From Micromonospora coxensis (lineage in GTDB: Bacteria; Actinomycetota; Actinomycetes; Mycobacteriales; Micromonosporaceae), in NCBI RefSeq assembly GCF_900090295.1, contig NZ_LT607753.1, forward strand, positions 2,666,001 to 2,730,000: 64,000 bases of DNA. Reading direction: 5' to 3'. Position 1 is the first letter of the stretch, and every line of letters starts with the position of its first letter. Below, in pieces: positions 18,191-26,570 of the stretch. The notes under the pieces were generated by a model, which worked only from the letters and a program-made list of their open reading frames with translations, had not been told where the DNA came from and did not search any database. A program made the position numbers and the translations under genes.

Positions 18191-19281
18191 CGGCCCCCAC
18201 CGGCCCCCCGGGCCTCGAAGGCCCGCGCCCGGCCGCGACCGGCGCACCAGCGGGACGGGCGGCCCGGCGGCGGACGGCGTTGTGCGTGGCGGGGCAGAGC
18301 GAGCGCACGCTGCCCGTCCCGCACCCGGGCCGCCGGATGCTGGGCCTGGTCGGCGGCACGTCGCTGCTGACCGCCGTCGCCCTGCTGGTCCTGGCGCCGG
18401 TGCTGCACCGTCACGACGTCGGGGCTTCCCCGGCGTACCTCCTCGCCGGGCTGCTCCTCGGCCTGCCGCACGGGGCGGTCGACCACCTGGTCCCCGCCTG
18501 GATGTCGGCCCGGGCCCGTCCGCCGGCCGCCCGGCTGGCCGTGGCGTTCGGCTACGCGGCCCTCGCCGGGGCCGCCCTGGTGGTGTTCCGTGCCGTGCCG
18601 GGCCCCGCGCTGGTCGGCTTCCTCGCCCTGTCCGTCGCCCACTTCGGGACCGCCGACGAGGCGTTCCACGCCGAACGGGACGGCCGGCCGGTCCGTCAGT
18701 CGGTGTCCGGGGTGCTGGCCCGGGGCGGACCGCCGGTGCTGGTGCCCCTGCTGCTCTGGCCCGACGCGGTGGACCTGTTGCTCACCGCCGTCGCCCCGGG
18801 CGTGCCGGAGCTGCTCACCGTCGAGGTGCGGGCCCTGGCAGTGGCCTGCCTGCTGGCCGCCGTCGCCCGCACGGTGCTACGGGACGTGCGGGCGGGCCGG
18901 CGGGCCGACGCCGCCGAACCGGTCCTCCTGCTCGCCCTGTTCGCCACCGTGCCACCCGCGCTGGCGATCGGTGTCTACTTCGCCACCTGGCACTCGGCCC
19001 GGCACGTGGCCCGGCTGCTGCACGGCGACCCCGGCAACCACGCCGACCTGGCCGCCGGCCGACTCGGGCCGCCACTGCGCCGCTTCGCCCGGCGGGCGGC
19101 CCTGCCCACCGTGGCCGCGGTCACCGCCCTGGCGGCGTTGACCGTCGCACCGGGCCGACCGATCGACCTGCTGCCCGCCACCGTCGCCGTGCTGGCGGCG
19201 CTCACCGTTCCGCACTCCGCCCTGGTGGCCTGGATGGACCGGCGTGCCCGGCCCCGGCACCCGTCGAACCCGGAGAACTGA
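18187..19281 (+). CDS. blh: Brp/Blh-family beta-carotene 15,15'-dioxygenase
   Basis: Membrane oxygenase that splits beta-carotene into two retinals, the chromophore of both rhodopsins here. 364 residues with multiple helices and the family's histidine clusters: GLPHGAVDHLV, LSVAHFGTADE, YFATWHSARHV and TVPHSALVAWMDRR, which hold the catalytic iron. The first ~45 residues are a basic, probably disordered extension. ATG at 18187 overlaps the stop of the second rhodopsin (ATGA), giving translational coupling. No carotenoid synthesis genes (crtE, crtB, crtI, crtY) are in the window, so beta-carotene must be made from elsewhere in the genome. Confidence 0.93.
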   Translation: MTAPTGPPGLEGPRPAATGAPAGRAARRRTALCVAGQSERTLPVPHPGRRMLGLVGGTSLLTAVALLVLAPVLHRHDVGASPAYLLAGLLLGLPHGAVDHLVPAWMSARARPPAARLAVAFGYAALAGAALVVFRAVPGPALVGFLALSVAHFGTADEAFHAERDGRPVRQSVSGVLARGGPPVLVPLLLWPDAVDLLLTAVAPGVPELLTVEVRALAVACLLAAVARTVLRDVRAGRRADAAEPVLLLALFATVPPALAIGVYFATWHSARHVARLLHGDPGNHADLAAGRLGPPLRRFARRAALPTVAAVTALAALTVAPGRPIDLLPATVAVLAALTVPHSALVAWMDRRARPRHPSNPEN

Positions 19282-19298
19282 CCGGCCGGGCCGGTCAG
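19278..19298. terminator. Short hairpin over the convergent blh and GMC stops
   Basis: CTGACCGG (19278-19285) and its complement (19291-19298) flank a five-base loop. The repeat contains the stop codons of both convergent genes, only 13 bases apart. The stem is short, so termination efficiency is uncertain. Confidence 0.4.
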
Positions 19299-20989
19299 CG
19301 CAGCGCCCCCGGAGCGTCCGCCGGCACCGCCGGCCGGCGCGGCGCGACCGGCGCCACCCGCCGGTACGCCTCACCGAGCGGCGGACGGGGATCGTCCTCG
19401 CCCTTGTTCGGCCAGTACGCCATCGCCCGCTCCGCCTGCGCGGTGATCGTCAGCGACGGGTTCACCCCGAGGTTCGCCGAGACCGCCGCGCCGTCGACCA
19501 CGTGCAGCCCCGGGTGGCCGTAGACCCGGTGCCAGGGGTCGATCACCCCGTCGGCCGGGGACGCGCCGATCACCGCCCCGCCCAGGATGTGCGCGGTCAT
19601 CGGGATGTTGAACGGCTCGGTCAACGCGCCGCCGGGCGTACCGCCGATCTCCTCGGCGAGCAGCCGGACCGCCTGGTTGCCGGCCGGGATCCAGGTCGGG
19701 TTCGGTGCGCCGTGACCCGGGCCGGAGACCAGCCGGCGGCCGAACGGGCCACGCCGGAACCGGGTGGTCAGCGAGTTGTCGACCGACTGCATGACCAGGG
19801 CGATCACCGTCCGTTCCGACCAGCGCCGGACGGAGAGCATCCGGGCGGCCGTCGCGGGCTGCCGGACGATGGCGCCCAGCCAGCGCCGGACCCGGCGCGG
19901 CCCGCCGTCGACCAGCAACGACTGGAGCAGCCCCATCGCGTTCGAGCCCCGGCCGTAGCGGACCGGCTCGATGTGGGTCTGCGGGTCGGGGTGGAACGAG
20001 CTGGTGATCGCCACCCCCTCGGTGAAGTCGAGACCACGGGAGCGGGCCTGGCGCGGCCCGACCGACGCGCCGAGGATCGCCTCGGAGTTGGTCCGGGTCA
20101 GCTCGCCCAGGCGCGGCGACAGCGCCGGCAGCGCCCCGCTCGCCTTCATCGCGTGCAGCAGCCGCTGGGTGCCGAGCGCCCCGGCCGCGAAGACCACCTG
20201 CTCGGCGTGCACGACCTGACGGCGCTTGCGCAGCCAGGCCCCGGTCCGCTCGGTGTGCACCTCGTACCCGCCGCCGGGCGCCGGCCGGACGGCGGTCACC
20301 GTGGTCAGCGGGTGGACCTGGACGCCGAGCCGTTCGGCCAGCCACAGGTAGTTCTTGACCAGGGTGTTCTTCGCCCCGTGCCGGCAGCCGGTCATGCAGG
20401 AGCCGCAGTGGTTGCAGCCGGTGCGCTCCGGCCCGACGCCGCCGAAGTACGGGTCCGCGACGCGCTCCCCGGGGCGGCCGATGTGCACGCCGACCGGGGT
20501 GGCGTGGAAGGTGTGCCCCACCCCCATCCGCTCGGCCACCGCCCGCATCGCCCGGTCCGCGCCGGTGCTCACCGGGTACGTGGTGACCCCGAGCATCCGC
20601 TTGGCCTGGTCGTAGTGGCGGGCCAACTCGTCGCGCCAGTCGGTGATGTCCCGCCACTGCGGGTCCTCGTAGAACGCGGCGAGGGGCTCGTAGAGGGTGT
20701 TGGCGTAGACCAGCGAGCCGCCACCCACCCCGGCCCCGGAGAGCACCAGCACCCCACCGCCGGCCTTCCGGTCGGCCGAGCGGAGCAGGGTGATCCGTTG
20801 CAGGCCGAAGCAACCGAGCCGCGGGGCCCACAGGAAGCGTCGCAGCCGCCAGGAGGTCTGCGGGAACTCGTCGTCGGCGAAGCGCCGACCGGACTCCAGC
20901 ACGCCGACCCGGTAACCCTTCTCGGCCAGCCGGAGCGCGGTCACACTGCCGCCGAAGCCCGACCCGATGACGACCACGTCGTACTGCAT
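19295..20989 (-). CDS. GMC-family FAD oxidoreductase with ferredoxin-like Cys motif (cholesterol-oxidase-like)
   Basis: 564-residue flavoenzyme. The FAD dinucleotide fold is at the start (VVVIGSGFGGSVTALRLAEKG) and a GMC signature at about 83-95 (LSGAGVGGGSLVYAN). The C-terminal GMC domain keeps the catalytic region GHPGLHVVDGAAVSANLGVNPSLTI. At 192-202 four cysteines in the pattern C-x2-C-x2-C-x3-C (GCNHCGSCMTGC) resemble a [4Fe-4S] ligand set. Such cysteines are common in the actinobacterial ChoD-like branch of the family. It probably oxidises an alcohol or sterol; substrate unknown. ATG at 20989 directly precedes the FAD fold. Divergent from the LCP gene. Confidence 0.88.
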   Translation of the reverse strand: MQYDVVVIGSGFGGSVTALRLAEKGYRVGVLESGRRFADDEFPQTSWRLRRFLWAPRLGCFGLQRITLLRSADRKAGGGVLVLSGAGVGGGSLVYANTLYEPLAAFYEDPQWRDITDWRDELARHYDQAKRMLGVTTYPVSTGADRAMRAVAERMGVGHTFHATPVGVHIGRPGERVADPYFGGVGPERTGCNHCGSCMTGCRHGAKNTLVKNYLWLAERLGVQVHPLTTVTAVRPAPGGGYEVHTERTGAWLRKRRQVVHAEQVVFAAGALGTQRLLHAMKASGALPALSPRLGELTRTNSEAILGASVGPRQARSRGLDFTEGVAITSSFHPDPQTHIEPVRYGRGSNAMGLLQSLLVDGGPRRVRRWLGAIVRQPATAARMLSVRRWSERTVIALVMQSVDNSLTTRFRRGPFGRRLVSGPGHGAPNPTWIPAGNQAVRLLAEEIGGTPGGALTEPFNIPMTAHILGGAVIGASPADGVIDPWHRVYGHPGLHVVDGAAVSANLGVNPSLTITAQAERAMAYWPNKGEDDPRPPLGEAYRRVAPVAPRRPAVPADAPGALR

Positions 20990-21128
20990 GGACGCATCAT
21001 TACCGGCGGGTAGCCATCGCGCCAGTGCCGGTTTTCGCGCGATCATGCGGGGCGACCGGCCGATCCGGTGGCCGTGGGCCGCAACCCGGGGTCGGTGTCG
21101 GGGCGTTGTGCAGACGGGGGTGTCGCGG

Positions 21129-22238
21129 ATGACTCAGCCGACAGGGGCGGCACGACGACGGTGGGTGCTGCCGGCCGTCCTCGTCGCGGTCGTCGTGCTG
21201 GTGGCCGGGGCGCTGGTGACGATCCGGCTGGTCGGAGACGAGCAGGCGCAGCGCGGGCCGAGCGCCCCGACGGCCGCGCCGACCGCCTCGGCCACGCCGA
21301 GCCCGACCGCCCCGCCGGGCGCCGGGGTCACCGGCCCGCTCAACCTGCTCCTCGTCGGGGTCGACACCCGGGTCAGCGTCCCCGGCTGGGAGCCGCACGC
21401 CGACTCGGTGCTGGTGCTGCACGTGCCGGCCGGGTTGGACCGGGCGTACCTCTTCTCCCTCCCCCGCGACCTGCTGGTCGACATCCCGGCCTACCCGCCG
21501 TCCGGCTACCGGGGCGGGCGGACCAAGCTCACCCAGGCGATGACCTACGGCAGCCGGGTGCCCGGCAGGCCGAAGCAGCCGAGCACTCCGCAGGGGTACG
21601 AGCTGCTGCGCAGCACGGTCACCGGCTACACCGGGCTGCGCATCGACGCCGGGGCGGTGATCACCTTCGCCGGCTTCGACCGGCTGGTGGACAGCCTCGG
21701 CGGGGTCGACATCTACGTCGACCAGCGGGTGGTCTCGATCCACCGCAAGCCGGACGGCAAGCACCGCGACCCCTCCCCCTCCGGCGGCGGTTACGTCGGG
21801 CCGCAGATGGTCTACGAGAAGGGCGAGCGGCACCTCAACGGCTGGCAGGCGCTGGACTACGCCCGGCAGCGCTACATCACCGGCGGCGACTACGCCCGGC
21901 AGCGCCACCAGCAGCAGCTCATCCGAGGGCTGGTCACCAAGATCCTCGACGAGGACCTGGCCCGCCAGCCGGACCGGGTGGAGCAGGTGGTCGCGGCGCT
22001 CGGCGACACCCTCACCTACGCCGGCGGCCCCCGGATCGTCGATCTCGCGTACGCCCTCGGCGGGATGAGCGTGGACCGGATCAGCCTGGTCGGGCTCCCC
22101 GGCACCGGAGTGGGCAAGGGCAGCGCGTACCAGGGCGAGCAGCTCAAGCCGGTCGGCCGGGAGTTCCTGACCGCGCTGAAGGCCGGCGACGTCGACACGT
22201 TCCTCGCCGCCCACCCCGAGCTGCGGGTGAAGAGCTAG
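21129..22238 (+). CDS. LytR-CpsA-Psr (LCP) family glycopolymer ligase
   Basis: 369 residues. A short cytoplasmic basic start and one membrane helix (about 10-33) are followed by a Pro/Thr/Ala-rich linker and an extracellular LCP domain (about 70-330). Typical LCP motifs are seen: NLLLVGVDTR, HADSVLVLHV, FSLPRDLLVDIP, ITFAGFDRLVDSLGGVDI and LDYARQRYITGGDYARQRHQQQ, with the Arg/Asp residues that bind polyprenyl phosphate. LCP enzymes attach glycopolymers (teichoic-acid-like polymers, arabinogalactan) to peptidoglycan. ATG at 21129 is chosen because it precedes the membrane helix. The polymer handled here is unknown. Confidence 0.92.
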   Translation: MTQPTGAARRRWVLPAVLVAVVVLVAGALVTIRLVGDEQAQRGPSAPTAAPTASATPSPTAPPGAGVTGPLNLLLVGVDTRVSVPGWEPHADSVLVLHVPAGLDRAYLFSLPRDLLVDIPAYPPSGYRGGRTKLTQAMTYGSRVPGRPKQPSTPQGYELLRSTVTGYTGLRIDAGAVITFAGFDRLVDSLGGVDIYVDQRVVSIHRKPDGKHRDPSPSGGGYVGPQMVYEKGERHLNGWQALDYARQRYITGGDYARQRHQQQLIRGLVTKILDEDLARQPDRVEQVVAALGDTLTYAGGPRIVDLAYALGGMSVDRISLVGLPGTGVGKGSAYQGEQLKPVGREFLTALKAGDVDTFLAAHPELRVKS

Positions 22239-22277
22239 CGTCCCGACTCGTCGGTGCACCGGCCCCGGGGCGACGCA

Positions 22278-22314
22278 CGACGGGGCCGGATGGAGCGCCC
22301 ACCCGGCCCCGTCG
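22278..22314. terminator. Bidirectional terminator between LCP and M23 genes
   Basis: Perfect 12-bp arms 22278-22289 and 22303-22314 with a 13-base loop, placed between the two convergent stop codons. Confidence 0.85.
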
Positions 22315-22321
22315 CCGTCCG

Positions 22322-23257
22322 TCAGTAGGTGCAGCCGGTGGCGGGCAGCGCCGACGGGGCGGGGACGGATCCGCCGTCGTAGAGGGCGAGCAGCATCGAC
22401 TGCGGGCAGCGGTTGCCACCGTTGACCCGGACCTCCAGGTGCAGGTGCGGTCCGGTGCTGTTGCCGGTGTTGCCGGTGTAGCCGATGAGCTGTCCGGCAC
22501 TGACCCGCGCCCCGGCGGCGACCGACCGGGACGACAGGTGGCAGTACTGGTAGTACGCGCCGTCGTCGCCGGTGATGCCGATGCCGTAGCCGCAACCCCC
22601 GCCGACGTGGGTGACCGTGCCGGCGGTGATCGCGTACGTGGCCACGCCCGTCCAGGTCGGCAGGTCGATCGCCGGGTAGTCGTGGTGCGGGTCGTCGTAC
22701 TCGCTGCGGGGCAGGACGTGCCGACCGATGATCAGGCTGTAGTTGCCGCCGCCCCCGCCGCCACCGAGCAGCCACTGCCAGGTGGTCGCGCCGACGGTGG
22801 TGCCGCCGGTGAGGCCGCGGCTGGACTTGAAGCTGGTCACGGCGTTGGTGGTGGCCGTGCCCCACGCGCCGTCGACGGTGAGGCCGTGGCCGTACTTGTT
22901 GAGCGCGGTCTGCAACGCGCGGACGGCGTTGTTGTTGGCGCCGACGTCCAGGGTGACCTGGAGCTTGCCCCAGGTCAGGGGGCCGACGACACCGTCGTCG
23001 ACCAGCCCGTTCGCGGACTGGAAGGAACGCACCGCCGAAGCGGTGCCCGAGCTGTAGTAGCCGTCCACGCTCAGCGTCGCACCGTGGTGGCGGAGCAGGA
23101 ACTGGGCGGAGGCGACATTGGCGCCGGAGGTGCCGGTGCCGAGAGTGGGCCAGGCGGGGGTGGCGGCCTGCGCGGCGGTCGGGCCGACCAGGACGGCGAC
23201 GGCGGTGAGCACCGCCGCGCCGAGCCAGGTGAGCGCCCGGCGGAGTCTGGAGGACAT
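22322..23257 (-). CDS. Secreted M23 peptidoglycan peptidase with two PG-binding domains
   Basis: 311 residues, exported. Signal peptide 1-31 (ends PTAAQAATPAW). Two peptidoglycan-binding_1 repeats follow (about 35-90 and 95-150; ASAQFLLRHHGATLSVDGYY and AVRALQTALNKYGHGLTVDG), then a Gly-rich linker and a C-terminal M23 domain (about 170-300). In the catalytic domain DYPAIDL supplies the Asp, though the first metal His of the usual HxxxD is less clear (HHDYPAID), and GPHLHLEV supplies the HxH. Likely a wall endopeptidase or a lytic regulator. ATG at 23257 has AAGGAG six bases upstream. The 5' region contains a striking AT-rich patch (see 23258-23605). Confidence 0.9.
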   Translation of the reverse strand: MSSRLRRALTWLGAAVLTAVAVLVGPTAAQAATPAWPTLGTGTSGANVASAQFLLRHHGATLSVDGYYSSGTASAVRSFQSANGLVDDGVVGPLTWGKLQVTLDVGANNNAVRALQTALNKYGHGLTVDGAWGTATTNAVTSFKSSRGLTGGTTVGATTWQWLLGGGGGGGNYSLIIGRHVLPRSEYDDPHHDYPAIDLPTWTGVATYAITAGTVTHVGGGCGYGIGITGDDGAYYQYCHLSSRSVAAGARVSAGQLIGYTGNTGNSTGPHLHLEVRVNGGNRCPQSMLLALYDGGSVPAPSALPATGCTY

Positions 23258-23605
23258 GCGTGCTCCTTGCGGGACGGGGGGTGCGCGGCGTCGGGGTACG
23301 CCACGTCGTCGGTGCGCGGCCGGCCGGCGGGTGGGTCCGCCGGCTGCCCGCGCACCTGCCGACCAGTATGGTGATGGCGATAAATATTTACAATGGTGTG
23401 AACTCGGTAAGAAATTTTCGCCATGGCGATGCCATGTGTGGATGCCGAGCGGCGTCGAGGATGGTGACGGTGGCACGGCCCCGAGCGGCGTCGAGGGCGG
23501 TGACGCGGGGTGGCCCGACGGTCGCCTCCGGCACGCGGGGCGCACGGCCGGCCGTCCCGACGGTGCGCTGTCGGGACGGCGGATCAGCGGCTCAGGACCG
23601 CACCG
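23258..23605 (-). promoter_or_regulatory. 348-bp gap holding the M23-gene promoter in an AT-rich island
   Basis: No gene is seen. Bases 23368-23422 are AT-rich in a very GC-rich chromosome and include the perfect palindrome TAAATATTTA (23381-23390). Outer GGCGA (23376-23380) and TCGCC (23418-23422) could pair. On the minus strand TAAATATTTAT could serve as an extended -10 region of the M23 gene about 120 bases downstream, leaving a long GC-rich leader. I see no match to the ydaO (c-di-AMP) riboswitch that often precedes wall hydrolases in actinobacteria. Confidence 0.45.
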
Positions 23606-25057
23606 CTAGAGGCGTTGCGGGGCCGGCGGGCGTTCGGCGCCGAAGAGCCAGGCGTCGAAGAGCGCGTCCAACTGCTTGCCGGAGACCCGCTCGGCGTGCG
23701 CGACGAACTCCTTCGTGGTGGCGTTGCCGTTGCGCTTCTCCGCCGCCCAGGTCTTCAGGATCGCGAAGAACGCCTTGTCGCCGACGGCCACCCGCAGCGC
23801 GTGCACGGTCATCCCGCCGCGCTGGTAGACCGACTCGCTGAACAGGTTCTCCTTGCCCGGCCGGCCCGGCGGGGTCCGCCAGAGGCGGCTCGACGAGCCG
23901 GCGTACCGCCGGTCGAAGGCGGCCTGCGCGGTGTCACCGCCCTGGTGCTCGGCCCAGAGCCACTCCGCGTACGTGGCCAGCCCCTCGTTGAGCCAGATGT
24001 CCTCCCAGCGGGCCAGCGAGACGCTGTTGCCGAACCACTGGTGGGCCAGCTCGTGGGTGACCACGCCGGTGTTCTCCCCGCCCCGGAAGAAGCCGGCGGA
24101 GTAGACCGGGCGGCTCTGCGTCTCCAACGCGTACCGGATCCGGTCGTCGGCCACCACCACCCCGCCGTACGCGGCGAACGGGTACGGCCCGAAGACGCTC
24201 TCCAGGTAGTCGGCGACCTCGGTGGTGCGGGCCAGCGAGGCGTCCGCCGCGCCCTCGCCCAGCCGGGTGCTCACCGCGGTGAACACCGGCCGTCCCTTGT
24301 GGGTGCCGGTCTTCACCCGGTACTCGCCGATCACCACGGTGCTCAGGTAACTGGCCATCGGCGCGGCCTCGGACCAGGTCCAGGTGGTCCAGCCACCCTT
24401 GTCGCTCCGGCCCTTCGGCACCCCGTTGCTGATCGCCGCCAGTCCCTTCGGGACGGTGATCTCGACGTCGTAGGCGGCCTTGTCGGAGGGGTGGTCGTTG
24501 ACCGGGAACCAGGTGCTCGCCGACTCCGGCTGCCCGAGCGCGATCGCGCCGTCGCCGGTGTGCAGCCAGCCGCCGTCACCGAGCACGTCGCTGTCCAGCG
24601 GCTCCGGCTCGCCGTCGTAGACGATCTCGGCGGTGAACCCGTTGCCGGACATCAGCCCGGTCGCCGGGGTGACCACCAGTTCGCCGCCGTCCCGCTCGTG
24701 CCGGGCCGGCGCGCCGTCCACGGTCACCTTCCGCACGGTCAGCCCGGCCAGGTCGAGGTGGAAGGCGGACAGGTCGGCCGTCGCCGTGGCCTGCACGATG
24801 GTGGTGCCGGTGAGCCGGTCGGTCGCCGGGTCGTAGCGGACCTTCACCGTGTACTTCCCGACGTCGTAGCCGCCGTTGCCGTACGTGGGGAAGTAGCTGT
24901 CGCCGACGCCGGCCGCGCCGGGCCGGAACTCCCGCGCCGTCGGCGTCGGGCTGGCCTCCGCCTGCCGTCGCGGCGGCGCGTCGGTGCCGCACGCACCGAG
25001 CCCGAGGGCCGCGACCACCAGCAGACCGATGCCCCGCCGCGTCCACGTCCTGGTCAC
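23606..25057 (-). CDS. M1-family zinc metallopeptidase lipoprotein
   Basis: 483 residues. The lipoprotein signal ends in a LGLGAC lipobox, so the enzyme is anchored outside the membrane. The N-terminal beta domain (about 45-230) is followed by the catalytic domain with the M1 zinc site VTHELAHQWFGNSVSLARWEDIWLNEG: HExxH plus the third ligand Glu 18 residues on. The large C-terminal domains of full-length aminopeptidase N are absent; this is a compact M1 form. GTG at 25057 is preferred over one two codons upstream because GGAGG then has correct spacing. Close paralogue of the next gene (25112), 54 bp away on the same strand. Peptide substrates unknown. Confidence 0.93.
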   Translation of the reverse strand: MTRTWTRRGIGLLVVAALGLGACGTDAPPRRQAEASPTPTAREFRPGAAGVGDSYFPTYGNGGYDVGKYTVKVRYDPATDRLTGTTIVQATATADLSAFHLDLAGLTVRKVTVDGAPARHERDGGELVVTPATGLMSGNGFTAEIVYDGEPEPLDSDVLGDGGWLHTGDGAIALGQPESASTWFPVNDHPSDKAAYDVEITVPKGLAAISNGVPKGRSDKGGWTTWTWSEAAPMASYLSTVVIGEYRVKTGTHKGRPVFTAVSTRLGEGAADASLARTTEVADYLESVFGPYPFAAYGGVVVADDRIRYALETQSRPVYSAGFFRGGENTGVVTHELAHQWFGNSVSLARWEDIWLNEGLATYAEWLWAEHQGGDTAQAAFDRRYAGSSSRLWRTPPGRPGKENLFSESVYQRGGMTVHALRVAVGDKAFFAILKTWAAEKRNGNATTKEFVAHAERVSGKQLDALFDAWLFGAERPPAPQRL

Positions 25058-25111
25058 CGTCACCTCCCCGAGCCGTCCGCGGCAGCCTACCGAGCGACGG
25101 TCGACACCGGG

Positions 25112-26521
25112 TCACGGCAGGGCGGGCGCGGTGGCGCCGGCGAGCCAGGCGTCGAACAGCGGGCGCAGCGGCCGGCCGGCGACCCGCTCGGCGTACCCGA
25201 CGAAGTCGGCGGTGGTGACGGTACGGTCGCGCCACTCGGCGGTCCAGCCGCGCAGCAGGCGGAAGAAGGTCTCGTCGCCGACGGTACGGCGCAGCGCGTG
25301 CACCGCCAGGGCGCCCCGCTGGTAGACGGCGTCGCCGAACATCTCCGCCCGGCCCGGGTCGACCGACGGCTGCGACCAGTCGGTGACCGCGTACCGGGCC
25401 TCGAAGGACTGCTGCGCGCTCCGCCCGCCCTCGTGCTCCGTCCAGAGCCACTCGGCGTACGTGGCGAAGCCCTCGTTGAGCCAGATGTCCTGCCAGCGCG
25501 CCACCGAGACGCTGTCGCCGAACCACTGGTGGGCCAGCTCGTGCACCACCACCGACGGGTTCGGCCGGCCGGCACGGAAGAAGCCCGGCCCGTAGACCGG
25601 CCGGGACTGCGTCTCCAGCGCGTACCCGATCCGGTCGTCGGCGACCGCGATCCCCCCGTACGAGGCGAACGGGTACGGCCCGAAGCGCTCGGCGAGGAAG
25701 TCGGCGATCTCCCCGGTGCGGGCGAGGGACCGGGCGGCCGGACCGTCCGCCGGCAGGCTCGCCGCGACCGCGGTGACCGCCGGCCGGCCGCCGTGCACGC
25801 CGGTGGTCACCCGGTAGTCGCCGATCACCAGGGTGCTCAGGTAGCTGGCCATCGGCGCGTCCTCGCGCCAGCGCCAGGTCGTCCACCCGTCCGCGCTCGT
25901 CCGCTCCCCCGGCACGCCGTTGCCCAGCGCCTCGGTCCCGTCCGGGACGGTGACCTCGACGTCGTAGCGGGCCTTGTCCGACGGGTGGTCGTTGACCGGG
26001 AACCAGGTGGCGGCCGACTCCGGCTGGCCCAGCGCGATCGCGCCGTCGGCGGTGTGCAGCCAGCCGCCGCTGCCCAGCTCGCCGTCGCGGACGGCGGTCG
26101 GCACCCCGGCGTAGGCGACTTCCACCGTGAAGCCGGCGCCCCGGGGCAGCCCGCGCGCCGGGGTGACCACCAGCTCGTCGCCGTCGCGGCGGTGTGTGGC
26201 CGCCGCCCCGGCGACGGTGACCTCGGAGACGTCCAGCCCGATCAGGTCCAGGTTGAACCGGGACAGCGGGGCGGTGGCGGTGACGGTGACGCTCGCCCGC
26301 CCGGTCAGCCGGTCGGTGGCCGGGTCGTAGCGCACCCGCAGCCGGTACGCCTCGACGTCGTACCCGCCGTTGCCCCGCCCGGGGACGTACGGGTCGCCGG
26401 CGTCGGCGGCGCCGGGCCGGAACGCGTCGTCGTCGGCCGGACCGGTGCAGCCGACGAGCACCGCCACCGCCGTGACGGCCACGGCGAGAGCCGGCCGGAT
26501 CCGGCGGGAGAGACGACGCAC
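25112..26521 (-). CDS. M1-family zinc metallopeptidase lipoprotein, tandem paralogue
   Basis: 469 residues, lipoprotein signal with lipobox VLVGC, then the same two-domain M1 layout as its neighbour. The zinc site is complete: VVHELAHQWFGDSVSVARWQDIWLNEG. Long stretches are near-identical to the paralogue (WFPVNDHPSDKA, GGWLHT, DDRI-YALETQSRPVY), so the pair arose by tandem duplication. The GTG start at 26521 has TAGGCT six bases upstream and no Shine-Dalgarno, so the mRNA is likely leaderless. The downstream paralogue has its own TAGGCT box and ribosome site, so both may also be transcribed separately. Confidence 0.93.
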   Translation of the reverse strand: MRRLSRRIRPALAVAVTAVAVLVGCTGPADDDAFRPGAADAGDPYVPGRGNGGYDVEAYRLRVRYDPATDRLTGRASVTVTATAPLSRFNLDLIGLDVSEVTVAGAAATHRRDGDELVVTPARGLPRGAGFTVEVAYAGVPTAVRDGELGSGGWLHTADGAIALGQPESAATWFPVNDHPSDKARYDVEVTVPDGTEALGNGVPGERTSADGWTTWRWREDAPMASYLSTLVIGDYRVTTGVHGGRPAVTAVAASLPADGPAARSLARTGEIADFLAERFGPYPFASYGGIAVADDRIGYALETQSRPVYGPGFFRAGRPNPSVVVHELAHQWFGDSVSVARWQDIWLNEGFATYAEWLWTEHEGGRSAQQSFEARYAVTDWSQPSVDPGRAEMFGDAVYQRGALAVHALRRTVGDETFFRLLRGWTAEWRDRTVTTADFVGYAERVAGRPLRPLFDAWLAGATAPALP

Positions 26522-26527
26522 CGGCCG

Positions 26528-26533
26528 AGCCTA
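26528..26533 (-). promoter_or_regulatory. -10 box of leaderless M1-peptidase promoter
   Basis: TAGGCT on the minus strand, six bases before the GTG start at 26521. Confidence 0.55.
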
Positions 26534-26570
26534 TCGGCGCGACCGGTGCGTCGGGGCGGGATCGTGCGGG

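Noticed and set aside
23258..23605. ydaO/c-di-AMP riboswitch ahead of the M23 gene
   Set aside because: The gene type and long leader made it plausible, but I found none of the conserved ydaO core segments.
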